Shown in pieces: positions 25,797 through 34,889 of a stretch of DNA of 64,000 bases. Each line of letters starts with the position of its first letter. The first letter of the stretch is position 1. Both the position numbers and the translations under genes were made by a program. This DNA is from Allotamlana fucoidanivorans (GTDB lineage: Bacteria > Bacteroidota > Bacteroidia > Flavobacteriales > Flavobacteriaceae): assembly GCF_045788535.1 (NCBI RefSeq), contig NZ_CP074074.1:682001-746000 (forward strand), in the 5' to 3' direction. Below the pieces are notes generated by a model. That model made no database searches. It was not told where the DNA came from and worked only from the letters and a program-made list of their open reading frames with translations.

Positions 25797-27008
25797 TTAT
25801 AATTCTAAAGCTTTTTTAATATCATTATTCATAAGAATTTCCACAGGATTCTCAAGCGCTTCTTTAACCGCCACTAAGAAACCTACACTCTCTTTTCCAT
25901 CAATAATTCTATGATCATAAGAAAGGGCCACATACATAATAGGGCGTATTTCAACCTTACCATCAACCGCAACGGGGCGCTCTACAATATTATGCATGCC
26001 TAAAATACCACTTTGAGGCGGATTAATAATAGGAGTAGACAACATACTACCAAAAACACCTCCATTGGTAATAGTAAACGTACCTCCTGTCATTTCATCA
26101 ACCGTAATTTGTCCGTCACGCGCACGTAACGCCAAACGCTTTACTTCAGATTCTACACCTCTAAAACTTAGGTTTTCAGCATTTCTAATTACAGGAACCA
26201 TAAGTCCTTTTGGTCCAGAAACTGCAATACTTATATCACAAAAATCATAAGAAAGCATTTCTTTTCCGTCAATCATAGAATTAACAGCAGGATACATTTT
26301 TAATGCTCTTACCACCGCCAATGTAAAGAAACTCATAAATCCTAAACCTACACCATGTTTATCTTTAAACGTTTCTTTATACTCTGAACGTAAAGCAAAA
26401 ATAGGTGACATATCCACCTCGTTAAAAGTAGTTAACATCGCCGTAGTATTCTTAGCTTCTACTAAACGCTCTGCTACTTTACGTCTTAACATTGACATTT
26501 TACTCCTAGAAGTACCTCGACTTCCTCCTGTTGGTGTCCCCATAGAAGGCACCGCCTTAACCGCATCTTCCTTAGTGACTCTGCCATCTTTGCCTGTGCC
26601 TTTTACAGCACTAGCCTCCATACCTTTTTCAGCTAAAATCTTTTTAGCAGCTGGACTGGCACTTCCTGTTGCATATGTTTTTTCTTCTGAAGTTGACGCT
26701 TTTGCTGCTTCAACTTTAGGCATTTCTTCCTTTTTTTCTTTCTTAGGAGCGTCTCCTCCTTCAGGTTTTGCAGCACTGGTATCAATTAAACACACTACCG
26801 CACCAACGGCAACCGCATCACCTTCTTCAGCCTTAAGTGTAATGGTTCCACTAACTTCTGCTGGTAATTCTAATGTTGCCTTATCACTATCAACTTCAGC
26901 AATGGCCTGATCTTTTTCAACATAATCACCATCTTCAACCAACCATGTTGCTATTTCAACTTCTGTTATTGATTCTCCCGGAGAAGGGACTTTCATTTCT
27001 AAAATCAT
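25797..27008 (-). CDS. sucB: Dihydrolipoyllysine succinyltransferase (E2 of 2-oxoglutarate dehydrogenase)
   Basis: A 403-residue E2 enzyme that transfers the succinyl group from lipoamide to CoA in the TCA cycle. Residues 1-75 are the lipoyl domain with Lys43 in DSDKA; an Ala/Lys/Glu-rich linker follows; the E3-binding domain is near 115-150 (SPAAKKILAEKG ... GTGKDGRVTKEDA); the catalytic domain fills the rest, with the active-site segment LSYDHRIIDGKE near the C-terminus. The gene follows sucA by 36 bases on the same strand and ends at a bidirectional terminator. Confidence 0.96.
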   Translation of the reverse strand: MILEMKVPSPGESITEVEIATWLVEDGDYVEKDQAIAEVDSDKATLELPAEVSGTITLKAEEGDAVAVGAVVCLIDTSAAKPEGGDAPKKEKKEEMPKVEAAKASTSEEKTYATGSASPAAKKILAEKGMEASAVKGTGKDGRVTKEDAVKAVPSMGTPTGGSRGTSRSKMSMLRRKVAERLVEAKNTTAMLTTFNEVDMSPIFALRSEYKETFKDKHGVGLGFMSFFTLAVVRALKMYPAVNSMIDGKEMLSYDFCDISIAVSGPKGLMVPVIRNAENLSFRGVESEVKRLALRARDGQITVDEMTGGTFTITNGGVFGSMLSTPIINPPQSGILGMHNIVERPVAVDGKVEIRPIMYVALSYDHRIIDGKESVGFLVAVKEALENPVEILMNNDIKKALEL

Positions 27009-27044
27009 TCGTTATAATTTTATAAGTGTATTTAATTTGATTTA

Positions 27045-29783
27045 TTAGTATTCAAAAACGTTCTCAATAACACGTCTTTGTCTTCTTTTATCTCTAGTAC
27101 TTGACCCTGGTGCTGGAACAGAATTGTAATCTCTTGAGCACACTTCAAGCTTTACTAAATTCATACGTTGCAACATGTAACTCCAAGCCCCCATATTTCT
27201 TGGTTCCTCTTGAGCCCAAATATATTTTTCAGCATTTGCATACTTATCAATAACTGCTTGCAACTTCGTTTCATGTAAAGGGAATAGTTGCTCAATTCTT
27301 ATTAAAGCCACATCATTTCTGTTTGAAGCTTCGCGTTCTTCAAGCAATTCATAATAGAATTTACCCGTACAGAACACCAACTTTTTAACATGTTCTGGCG
27401 CAATGGAATCTTCAATAATCTCTTGAAAAGTACCTGACGCTAGTTCACTCATTGAAGACACCGCTTTTGGATGACGCAACAAGCTTTTTGGGGTAAATAC
27501 GATAAGTGGTTTTCTGTAATTACGTTTCATTTGTCTACGCAACAGATGAAAAAAGTTTGCTGGTGTGGTACAATCGGCAACAATCATATTATCATTTCCA
27601 CATAACTGAAGATAACGTTCCATTCGAGCTGATGAATGTTCTGACCCCTGCCCTTCATAACCATGTGGTAATAATACCACTATACCATTTTGTGATTTCC
27701 ATTTATCTTCAGCTGCCGATAAGTATTGATCAAAAATAATTTGAGCGCCGTTACTAAAATCACCAAACTGAGCTTCCCAAATGGTTAGTGTATTTGGATT
27801 TGCCATAGCATAGCCATAATCAAAACCTAATACGCCGTACTCCGATAAAAAGGAGTTATAAATATCCATATGCCCGGTATTCTCAGGATTGGTATTCAAT
27901 AGGTTTATACGCTCTTCAGAAATCTCATCACGAAGAATGGCATGTCTGTGACTAAAAGTGCCTCGTTCAACATCTTGACCTGATATTCTAACATTAAAAC
28001 CTTCTTCCAGTAAACTACCATAGGCTAAGGTTTCTGCCATACCCCAATCTAAGGTATCGGTTTCAAAAACCATTTTGGCACGTCCTGCTAAAATTCGTTC
28101 TGCTTTGCGTAAAAACTTAACACCATCAGGAACCGTAGATACTATTTTTGAAATATGCTCAAGTTTATCCTTAGGATAGGAAGTATCTTCAGAATATAAC
28201 ATGGCCTCAATACCTTTACGCTCAAAACCTTTCCAACGGTCTTCCATAAACTCTCTAACCTTTGAAGATTCTTCCTCTTTTGACTCTGTGTAGGCTGTTT
28301 CAAGCGTCTCCTTAAACTCTGTTACTATTTGATTTGAATAGCCTTTATCTATGGTACCTTCCGCAATAAGCTTATCTGAATAAATCTTGAACGGATTTTT
28401 ATGCTTTGAGATGTATTTGTAAAGTTTTGGCTGAGTAAATCTAGGCTCATCACCTTCATTATGCCCATATTTTCTATAGCCCAACAAATCAATATAAACA
28501 TCTTTTTTGTAACGCATTCTGTACTCTAAAGCCAGCTCAACGGCATGAACTACCGCTTCGGCATCATCCGAATTTACATGTAATACTGGAGATAATGTCA
28601 CTTTGGCCACATCTGTACAATAAGTACTTGAACGTGCATCTAAATAATTTGTAGTAAATCCAATTTGATTGTTTACTACAATGTGTATAGTTCCTCCTGT
28701 TTTATATCCATTTAATTGACTCATTTGAGCCACCTCATAGGCTACACCCTGTCCTGCAATGGCTGAATCACCATGTACTACAATAGGAATGATTTTAGAA
28801 TCATCACCAGCATAATCACTATCAATCTTAGCCCGGGTTATACCTTCAGCCACAGGGGCTACTGTTTCAAGATGTGATGGGTTTGGCACCAAATTCATCT
28901 TGATATTCTTGCCGTTCTGATAGGTTTTATCAAGCGTTAACCCTAAATGGTATTTTACATCACCATCAATATTTTCATCTTCAAAATCTTTACCATCAAA
29001 CTCACTAAAGAGTTCTTTCATGGGTTTTCTAAAAATATTTACAAGTGTACTTAAACGTCCTCTATGTGCCATTCCTAACACACATTCTTTTACCCCATAT
29101 TTCTCAACGGCATAAAACAACACATTACTAATAGCAGGAATTAAGGACTCTCCTCCTTCTAATGAAAATCGTTTTTGACCAACATATTTTGTTTGCAAAA
29201 AGTTTTCAAAAGTAACTGCTTGATTGAGTTTTGAAAGAATATATTTTTTAGTTTCCGAAGAATAATTAGGTTGGTTGTCATTTTCATTTAGTTGCGTTTG
29301 CCACCATGAAATAACTTCTGGGTTTCTCAAATACATATATTCAACCCCAATGGAACTACAATAAATGCGCTCTAGATGGCTAATGATATCGCGTAACGAT
29401 TTAGCTCCAACACCTAACACTTCACCTGCATTAAAAATCGTATCCAGATCACTATCTGAAAGCCCAAAATTAGCAATATCTAAAGTTGGCGTATAGGAAC
29501 GTCTTTCTCTTACGGGGTTTGTTTTTGTGAACAAATGCCCACGCATTCTATAGCCATCAATCAACCTAACAACATTAAATTCTTTTTGAACATGCTCTGG
29601 TATTTGAGTAGAAACACCTTCAATAATCTCGCCATCCAATCCATAGTTTTCACTACCAAAATCATAGCCTTGAAAAAAAGCTCTCCAACTTGGTTCTACC
29701 GCATCTGGATTCTGTAAATATTGATCGTATAAATCAGCAAAAAACGCTGTATGCGCTGCATTTAAAAATGAAAATTTATCCAT
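27045..29783 (-). CDS. sucA: 2-oxoglutarate dehydrogenase E1 component
   Basis: A 912-residue thiamin-diphosphate enzyme that decarboxylates 2-oxoglutarate and passes succinyl to the lipoyl group of SucB. The N-terminus (FLNAAHTAFFADLYDQYLQNPDAVEPSWRAFF) is the conserved E2-binding stretch. HRGRLSTL, the His-containing active-site region HGDSAIAGQG, and YRKYGHNEGDEPRFTQP are clear, as is the transketolase-like C-terminal half with SGQDVERGTFSHRHA and PHGYEGQGSEHSS. Length is normal for the family. It forms an operon with sucB. Confidence 0.97.
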   Translation of the reverse strand: MDKFSFLNAAHTAFFADLYDQYLQNPDAVEPSWRAFFQGYDFGSENYGLDGEIIEGVSTQIPEHVQKEFNVVRLIDGYRMRGHLFTKTNPVRERRSYTPTLDIANFGLSDSDLDTIFNAGEVLGVGAKSLRDIISHLERIYCSSIGVEYMYLRNPEVISWWQTQLNENDNQPNYSSETKKYILSKLNQAVTFENFLQTKYVGQKRFSLEGGESLIPAISNVLFYAVEKYGVKECVLGMAHRGRLSTLVNIFRKPMKELFSEFDGKDFEDENIDGDVKYHLGLTLDKTYQNGKNIKMNLVPNPSHLETVAPVAEGITRAKIDSDYAGDDSKIIPIVVHGDSAIAGQGVAYEVAQMSQLNGYKTGGTIHIVVNNQIGFTTNYLDARSSTYCTDVAKVTLSPVLHVNSDDAEAVVHAVELALEYRMRYKKDVYIDLLGYRKYGHNEGDEPRFTQPKLYKYISKHKNPFKIYSDKLIAEGTIDKGYSNQIVTEFKETLETAYTESKEEESSKVREFMEDRWKGFERKGIEAMLYSEDTSYPKDKLEHISKIVSTVPDGVKFLRKAERILAGRAKMVFETDTLDWGMAETLAYGSLLEEGFNVRISGQDVERGTFSHRHAILRDEISEERINLLNTNPENTGHMDIYNSFLSEYGVLGFDYGYAMANPNTLTIWEAQFGDFSNGAQIIFDQYLSAAEDKWKSQNGIVVLLPHGYEGQGSEHSSARMERYLQLCGNDNMIVADCTTPANFFHLLRRQMKRNYRKPLIVFTPKSLLRHPKAVSSMSELASGTFQEIIEDSIAPEHVKKLVFCTGKFYYELLEEREASNRNDVALIRIEQLFPLHETKLQAVIDKYANAEKYIWAQEEPRNMGAWSYMLQRMNLVKLEVCSRDYNSVPAPGSSTRDKRRQRRVIENVFEY

Positions 29784-29937
29784 TGTGTGTTATAATCCCC
29801 TGTAGGTTAATCAAAAATATCCCCCAAAAATACAACTTTTGGTAAAATTAGATTATTCTTTAAGTATATTTATACTTGGAAATAAGCATTTAACGAATTT
29901 AACATTAAAGCTGTTAATATTTTATCAATATCGCATC

Positions 29938-30471
29938 ATGATCAAACATTTTTTTTCAATTAATAAAATAATTATTACCATTACTTTCTTTAGTTTTATC
30001 GGCTTTCAAAACCTAAATGCTCAAGAATACAAGAACAATTTTTGGAGTCATGTACGTTACGGAGGTGGTATAGGTTTAAATTTTGGAAGCGGTTTTTTTA
30101 GTGGTACATTAGCGCCAAGTGCCATCTATCAATTTGATCAACGATTTGCTTTAGGTCTCGGACTCAATTTCACTTATAACAGTGAAAAAAACATTTATCA
30201 TTCTACTATATTAGGAGGTAGTTTAATTGGACTTTACAATATTATTCCTCAAATTCAACTTTCAGCTGAATTTGAAGAACTTAATGTGAATAGAAAGTTT
30301 GAACCTTACTTAAATTTTAGAAATAAAAACTATTGGATTCCTGCGTTATATCTAGGAGCAGGCTATCGCAATGGCCCTGTAGCTTTTGGCATTAGGTATG
30401 ATGTTTTGTATAATGATAACAAAAGTATTTACAGCGAACCATGGGCGCCTTTTATTCGCTTTTACTTTTAG
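29938..30471 (+). CDS. Small outer-membrane barrel protein divergent from sucA
   Basis: A 177-residue exported protein; the frame is open from 29839 but the ATG at 29938 starts the signal peptide (MIKHFFSINKIIITITFFSF, cut near LNA-Q). The mature part has about eight beta strands (YGGGIGLNFGSGFFSG, FALGLGLNFTYN, YWIPALYLGAGYR, and the last strand ending in FIRFYF). Such proteins are often misnamed 'alpha-ketoglutarate decarboxylase' in flavobacterial genomes because they sit next to sucA; there is no enzyme motif here. The function is unknown. Confidence 0.65.
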   Translation: MIKHFFSINKIIITITFFSFIGFQNLNAQEYKNNFWSHVRYGGGIGLNFGSGFFSGTLAPSAIYQFDQRFALGLGLNFTYNSEKNIYHSTILGGSLIGLYNIIPQIQLSAEFEELNVNRKFEPYLNFRNKNYWIPALYLGAGYRNGPVAFGIRYDVLYNDNKSIYSEPWAPFIRFYF

Positions 30472-30531
30472 CACTTAGCTCAAAACATAAACTATTATTT
30501 AGGCATAAAAGCATGATAATTTACAAGACTC

Positions 30532-30559
30532 TTAATTAAGACAATTTTGTCTTAAATAT
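30532..30559. promoter_or_regulatory. Putative Rrf2/NsrR-type operator upstream of the nos cluster
   Basis: TTAATTAAGA, spacer CAATTTTG, TCTTAAATAT. The same 10-8-10 layout, with the same left arm, lies in front of the Rrf2 regulator gene at 43645-43672. The inner part AAGAC-aatttt-GTCTT is a perfect palindrome. The right end touches the FNR-like box. Confidence 0.6.
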
Positions 30560-30571
30560 GATTTTTATCAT
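30558..30571. promoter_or_regulatory. FNR-like box of the nos promoter
   Basis: ATGAT-TTTT-ATCAT is a perfect 14-base palindrome with the FNR core TGAT-N4-ATCA. Its centre is 29.5 bases before the -7 element, that is about -41.5 from the predicted start, the standard place of a class II activator. Confidence 0.6.
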
Positions 30572-30593
30572 GTTTTTTCACGTATAGGAATCC

Positions 30594-30601
30594 TAAATTT
30601 G
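30594..30601 (+). promoter_or_regulatory. -7 element of the cytochrome c-nosZ promoter
   Basis: TAAATTTG is a full match to TAnnTTTG. No TTTG -33 box is at the proper distance, which fits an activator-dependent promoter. The predicted start near 30606 excludes the TTG at 30603 as start codon of the next gene. Confidence 0.6.
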
Positions 30602-30620
30602 TTTGATTAAATACTTTTTT

Positions 30621-31124
30621 ATGAAAACTACACGTAATATCCTATCTACTTTATTAATTGCTCTTCTGATTAGCTGCGGCGGCAAAGAAGAAAAAAAGAA
30701 AGCAGGGTTCTCTTATGAGAAGAAAACTGTTACTGAAACAACCAATACAACAAAAGCAGAGACACTTCCTGCCTCAAAAACTGTTGACCTTAACAATAAA
30801 GGGATAGGCCCCATAACATCCATTACACTTGATGCCGAAGTCAACCAAGACATGGCCAATCACGGTGCCGATGTTTTTAAAAATATGTGTACGGCTTGTC
30901 ACAGACCTGATAAAAAATTCATTGGTCCTGCACCCAAAAACATTTTAGATCGCAGAAGCCCTGAATGGGTTATGAACATGATTTTAAATCCTGATGAAAT
31001 GGTTCAGAAAGACCCGCTTGCTAAAGCTTTATTAATAGAATTTAACGGTTCTCCAATGGCTAATCAAAATTTATCGGAAGAAGATGCTAGAGCGATTTTA
31101 GAATATTTTAGAACGCTAAAATAA
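30621..31124 (+). CDS. Lipoprotein c-type cytochrome of the nos cluster
   Basis: A 167-residue monoheme cytochrome c. The lipobox ends at Cys19 (LLISC), so it is membrane-anchored in the periplasm. A charged and Thr-rich linker (20-60) leads to the heme domain: Cys90-Thr-Ala-Cys93-His94 and a probable Met146 ligand in FNGSPMANQN. It is the first gene of the cluster, 19 bases before the fasciclin gene, so it is the likely electron donor to NosZ. The start is the ATG at 30621, set by the upstream promoter and the signal peptide MKTTRNILSTLL. Confidence 0.88.
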   Translation: MKTTRNILSTLLIALLISCGGKEEKKKAGFSYEKKTVTETTNTTKAETLPASKTVDLNNKGIGPITSITLDAEVNQDMANHGADVFKNMCTACHRPDKKFIGPAPKNILDRRSPEWVMNMILNPDEMVQKDPLAKALLIEFNGSPMANQNLSEEDARAILEYFRTLK

Positions 31125-31143
31125 TCAACTAACACCACTAAAT

Positions 31144-31719
31144 ATGAAAACCTTTAAACCATTAGTCCTTCTTTTTGTCTTTGCAGTTGTATGCTACTCC
31201 TGTAAAAATGAAACCAAGGAGGTGCAAACCACTACAACTGAAGCCAATGCACCTAAACAAAAAACAGGGCAAGCTTTTATTCAAGATGACGAGGCTACTC
31301 CAAACTGCTTACAAATAGCTATTAACTCACCCGACCATAAAACTTTAGTTGCCGCAGTCCAGGCTGCACAAGTAGAAAACGCCTTAGTCAACGTAGGACC
31401 TCTTACTGTTTTTGCTCCAACAGATGCCGCATTTGCCGCCTTACCTGAAGGCACTGTTGAAAACCTTGTAAAACCAGAGAATAAAGAAACCTTAGCTAAC
31501 ATCCTAAAATACCATGTAACTCCTGGAAATTTAAGCACCTCTATTCTTACTAAACTTAAAAAATTAGGGCAGGCCAACAATCAGTACGTACAAGTAGAAG
31601 TTGTTGATGGTAAACCTGTTATTGGCGGGGCTAATATTATTGCCAGCGTTAAAGCTGGAAACGGCATTGTTCATGTTATTGATAAAGTACTTTTACCACC
31701 ATCGAAAGCATCTAATTAA
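31144..31719 (+). CDS. Fasciclin-domain lipoprotein
   Basis: A 191-residue lipoprotein (Cys20 in VVCYSC) with one fasciclin (FAS1) domain at about 55-188: DHKTLVAAVQAAQVENALVNVGPLTVFAPTDAAFAALP, YHVTPGNL and the closing ANGIVHVIDKVLLPP-type strand. FAS1 domains mediate protein or ligand binding. It lies between the cytochrome and nosZ genes with gaps of 19 and 17 bases, so it is in the same operon. A role as an assembly or docking factor for N2O reductase is a guess from its place. Confidence 0.85.
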   Translation: MKTFKPLVLLFVFAVVCYSCKNETKEVQTTTTEANAPKQKTGQAFIQDDEATPNCLQIAINSPDHKTLVAAVQAAQVENALVNVGPLTVFAPTDAAFAALPEGTVENLVKPENKETLANILKYHVTPGNLSTSILTKLKKLGQANNQYVQVEVVDGKPVIGGANIIASVKAGNGIVHVIDKVLLPPSKASN

Positions 31720-31736
31720 ACTAATTTATAAATACA

Positions 31737-33707
31737 ATGAAAAATATATTCAAATCTGCAATGGTTATTTTAAGTGCTCTTTTAGCATTCACCAGTTGCA
31801 ACAATTCAAGTAAATCTGGAGGAAAGTCTGGAGCGCTTGCTGGTAACGTAGCCGAAAAAGTCTATGTGGCTCCAGGAGAACATGACGAATTCTATGCATT
31901 TATTTCCGGAGGTTTTAGCGGTCAATTATCTGTTTACGGGTTGCCATCAGGCCGTTTATTTAAAGTTATCCCTGTATTCTCACAGGATGCGGAAAAGGCG
32001 TATGGCTATAACGAAGAGACCAAGCCCATGCTAAACACATCTCACGGTTTTGTACCATGGGATGATTCGCATCACCCTGACATTTCACAAACCAATGGGG
32101 TCATTGACGGGCGCTGGGTGTTCATTAATGGTAATAATACGCCTCGTATTGCAAAAATTGACTTGTCTACTTTTGAAACAACCGAAATTATTGAAGTACC
32201 CAATAGTGCAGGCAACCATAGTTCATCATTTGTTACAGAAAATACAGAATACGTAGTTGCAGGAACACGTTTCTCTATTCCGATTCCTCAGAAAGACATG
32301 CCTATTAAAGATTACAAAGGTAATTTTAAAGGTGCCCTATCCTTCATTTCCGTAGATCCTGAGCATGGTCATATGGATATCAAATTCCAAGTAATTATGC
32401 CTGGATTTGATTATGACTTAGCGCACCCTGGTCGTGGTGCTTCGCATGGTTGGTTTTTCTTCTCAACTTATAACTCAGAAGAAGCAAGCACACTTCTTGA
32501 GGTTAATGCCTCTCAAAATGACAAAGATTTTATAGCGGCTATAAACTGGAAAAAAATTGAAGAGTATGTAAACAATGGTGGTGGCAAAATGATGCCAGCC
32601 AACTATGCGCATAATGTTTATGATGAAGACACACATACTGCAACATCTACCATGAAAAAAGAAGTTTTGGTAGTTAACCCTTCCGATGTGCCTGGCGCTG
32701 TGTATTTATTACCAACCCCTAAATCGCCTCACGGTTGCGATGTAGACCCATCAGGTGAATATATTGTTGGTAATGGTAAACTTTCTGCCAACTTAACGGT
32801 ACATTCTTTTACTAAAATGCTAAAAGCCATCGAAGATAACAAAGTAGCTGGTGACGCTTATGGTATTCCTATTTTAAATTTTGAAGATGTTTTGGCAGGT
32901 GTTGTTGAGCAACCCGGGTTAGGTCCATTGCACACAGAATTTGATGGTAAAGGAAATGCATACACTACCTTCTTTATATCTTCGGAAGTGGTAAAATGGA
33001 AACTTGGCACCTGGGAAGTTGTAGATAGACAGCCTTGTTATTACTCTGTGGGGCACTTAATGATTCCTGGAGGAAACTCCCAAAAACCTTGGGGTAAATA
33101 CGTAGTAGCAATGAATAAGATTACTAAAGACCGTTATTTACCAACAGGACCAGAGGTAACACAATCCGCTCAGTTATATGACATCTCAGGTGAAAAAATG
33201 GAACTTCTTTTAGATTTTCCAACAGTTGGGGAACCACATTATGCTGCTGGATGCCCTGCCGATTTAATTAAACCGAGATCTAAAAAACTATTTAAGTTAG
33301 AAGACAATAAACACCCTTATGCCTGCAAAAATGAAGCCGACACTAAAGTAGTTCGTGAAGGTGATGTGGTACATGTTTATATGACCACCATTCGCTCCCA
33401 TTTCTCTCCAGACAATATTGAAGGTATTAAAGTTGGTGACAAAGTCTATTTCCACATTACAAACTTAGAACAAGATTATGACGTACCTCACGGCGTGAGT
33501 ATAATAGGTGCCAATACCTCTGAACTACTCATCATGCCTGGACAAACAGAAACCTTCCTTTGGGAACCAAAACAAGTTGGGGTTTGGCCTTTCTATTGTA
33601 CCGATTTCTGTTCTGCACTACATCAAGAAATGCAGGGTTATGTACGTGTGTCATCAGCAAACGCTAGCACACCATTAAAATGGTCGTTAGGAGAAGATAT
33701 CGAATAG
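31737..33707 (+). CDS. nosZ: Nitrous oxide reductase, clade II type
   Basis: A 656-residue copper enzyme that reduces N2O to N2 in the periplasm. The export signal is a Sec lipoprotein type (LLAFTSC, Cys21) with no twin arginines, as in clade II enzymes. The seven-bladed propeller carries the CuZ histidines (SHHPD near 111-115 and others such as SHGWFF, SPHGCD and GPLHTEFD). The C-terminal cupredoxin domain has the CuA site Cys621-x3-Cys625-x3-His629-x2-Met632 in CTDFCSALHQEM. Length and ligands look complete, so the enzyme should be active. It is followed by two hairpins. Confidence 0.97.
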   Translation: MKNIFKSAMVILSALLAFTSCNNSSKSGGKSGALAGNVAEKVYVAPGEHDEFYAFISGGFSGQLSVYGLPSGRLFKVIPVFSQDAEKAYGYNEETKPMLNTSHGFVPWDDSHHPDISQTNGVIDGRWVFINGNNTPRIAKIDLSTFETTEIIEVPNSAGNHSSSFVTENTEYVVAGTRFSIPIPQKDMPIKDYKGNFKGALSFISVDPEHGHMDIKFQVIMPGFDYDLAHPGRGASHGWFFFSTYNSEEASTLLEVNASQNDKDFIAAINWKKIEEYVNNGGGKMMPANYAHNVYDEDTHTATSTMKKEVLVVNPSDVPGAVYLLPTPKSPHGCDVDPSGEYIVGNGKLSANLTVHSFTKMLKAIEDNKVAGDAYGIPILNFEDVLAGVVEQPGLGPLHTEFDGKGNAYTTFFISSEVVKWKLGTWEVVDRQPCYYSVGHLMIPGGNSQKPWGKYVVAMNKITKDRYLPTGPEVTQSAQLYDISGEKMELLLDFPTVGEPHYAAGCPADLIKPRSKKLFKLEDNKHPYACKNEADTKVVREGDVVHVYMTTIRSHFSPDNIEGIKVGDKVYFHITNLEQDYDVPHGVSIIGANTSELLIMPGQTETFLWEPKQVGVWPFYCTDFCSALHQEMQGYVRVSSANASTPLKWSLGEDIE

Positions 33708-33718
33708 TTGATAGCTTA

Positions 33719-33751
33719 TAAGAGAATTTTGTTTTAGTGTTTATTCTCTTA
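33719..33751 (+). terminator. First hairpin after nosZ
   Basis: TAAGAGAAT (33719-33727) with ATTCTCTTA (33743-33751), a perfect 9-pair stem with a T-rich loop. It has no T-run; it may stabilise the nosZ message or act with the next hairpin. Confidence 0.45.
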
Positions 33752-33755
33752 TTCA

Positions 33756-33791
33756 GGCGAGAGCTCGTTTTCGCTCTCGCCTTTCTTTTTT
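33756..33791 (+). terminator. Strong terminator after nosZ
   Basis: GGCGAGAGC (33756-33764), eight-base loop, GCTCTCGCC (33773-33781), then TTTCTTTTTT. It divides the nos island into a cytochrome-fasciclin-nosZ unit and a downstream nos assembly unit. Confidence 0.88.
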
Positions 33792-33828
33792 AAAACACTA
33801 TACTTTAAAAATAAGACTTCTAGAACAT

Positions 33829-34422
33829 ATGAAAAGGTCAAACATAGTAATGCTAGTAGCATCCATATTACCCTTAGGGCTATTTCTTTTCCCGCTTTGG
33901 AAAATAACGCTTGAAGCGCCTCAATACCCAACACCTTTAGGCATGTACATCCATATCAATGATTTTTCAGACGTTCATCCGCATGACATTAAAAACATTA
34001 ATCTCATGAATCACTACGTAGGTATGAAATATATACCTGAGGCCATTCCTGAATTCAAAATTTTCCCAATTGCCATTATTGCTTCTACGGTAATAGGTCT
34101 ATTGATTGCTTTTAAAGGAAATTACAAATGGTTTTTAGGATGGTTTATTTTAATGATTATCATGTGTTCTGCTGGGCTATATGACTTCTATTTATGGGAA
34201 CATGATTACGGTCATGACCTTGACCCAAAAGCCATCATGAAATTTACAAACCCAGACGGTTCAGTCATGGGGTTTCAACCACCTCTTTTTGGAAGCAAAG
34301 ATATTTTAAATTTTAGAGCACACTCTTACCCACAACTAGGTGCTTTATTTTTAGGATTAGGCATCGCTTTTTCGTTTGTAGCGCACCTTATTGGCAAAAA
34401 AGCCAAAAACTCTACGGCTTGA
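33829..34422 (+). CDS. Membrane protein at the NosB position
   Basis: A 197-residue protein with three or four membrane helices (about 7-27, 80-98, 105-125 and 170-190) and a periplasmic loop between the first two with MYIHINDFSDVHPHDIKNINLMNHYVGM, rich in His and Met. Clade II nos clusters (for example Wolinella) carry a membrane protein called NosB after nosZ; this one has the same place and a similar look, but I cannot verify orthology. The His/Met-rich loop could bind metal. It is 26 bases before nosL, so they are co-transcribed. Confidence 0.6.
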   Translation: MKRSNIVMLVASILPLGLFLFPLWKITLEAPQYPTPLGMYIHINDFSDVHPHDIKNINLMNHYVGMKYIPEAIPEFKIFPIAIIASTVIGLLIAFKGNYKWFLGWFILMIIMCSAGLYDFYLWEHDYGHDLDPKAIMKFTNPDGSVMGFQPPLFGSKDILNFRAHSYPQLGALFLGLGIAFSFVAHLIGKKAKNSTA

Positions 34423-34447
34423 TTTGAGAAACTAAAACACTAAAAAA

Positions 34448-34885
34448 ATGAAAACACTAAAAAAGACCTTAACAATACTCATACTGCCCTTATACTTTGG
34501 GTGTCAGGTTGCACCTCAGCCTATAGCCTATGGAACCGATGGGTGTCATTTTTGTAAAATGACTATTGTTGATAAAGTACATGCCGCAGAGATAGTGACT
34601 AAAAAAGGAAAAGTCTATAAATTTGACGCTACAGAATGCATGATTAATTTCATGGATGAGTTTGACACTGCTGCAATTCAACTATACTTATCCAATGATT
34701 ACTTAGAACCCGAAGCACTGATTGATGCCACAAAAGCTACCTTTTTAATCAGTAAAAACATTCCTAGCCCCATGGGTGCTTTTTTGTCTGCGTTTAAAAC
34801 GCAAGCTGATGCTGAAAAATTACAACTAGAAAAAGGAGGCGAAACCTATTCTTGGGACACCTTACTAAAACACTTTAGCAACTAA
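34448..34885 (+). CDS. nosL: NosL copper chaperone lipoprotein
   Basis: A 145-residue lipoprotein (lipobox ending at Cys19) of the NosL family, which brings Cu(I) to the ABC exporter NosDFY for building the CuZ site of N2O reductase. The copper-binding motif is visible as CHFCKM (Cys33, Cys36, Met38), followed by the conserved stretch KFDATECMINFM near 60-71. The length is normal. It lies 4 bases before nosD. Confidence 0.93.
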   Translation: MKTLKKTLTILILPLYFGCQVAPQPIAYGTDGCHFCKMTIVDKVHAAEIVTKKGKVYKFDATECMINFMDEFDTAAIQLYLSNDYLEPEALIDATKATFLISKNIPSPMGAFLSAFKTQADAEKLQLEKGGETYSWDTLLKHFSN

Positions 34886-34889
34886 GTTA

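Noticed and set aside
27506..27739. Plus-strand frame inside sucA
   Set aside because: Antisense shadow of a highly conserved enzyme gene, with no promoter or family features.
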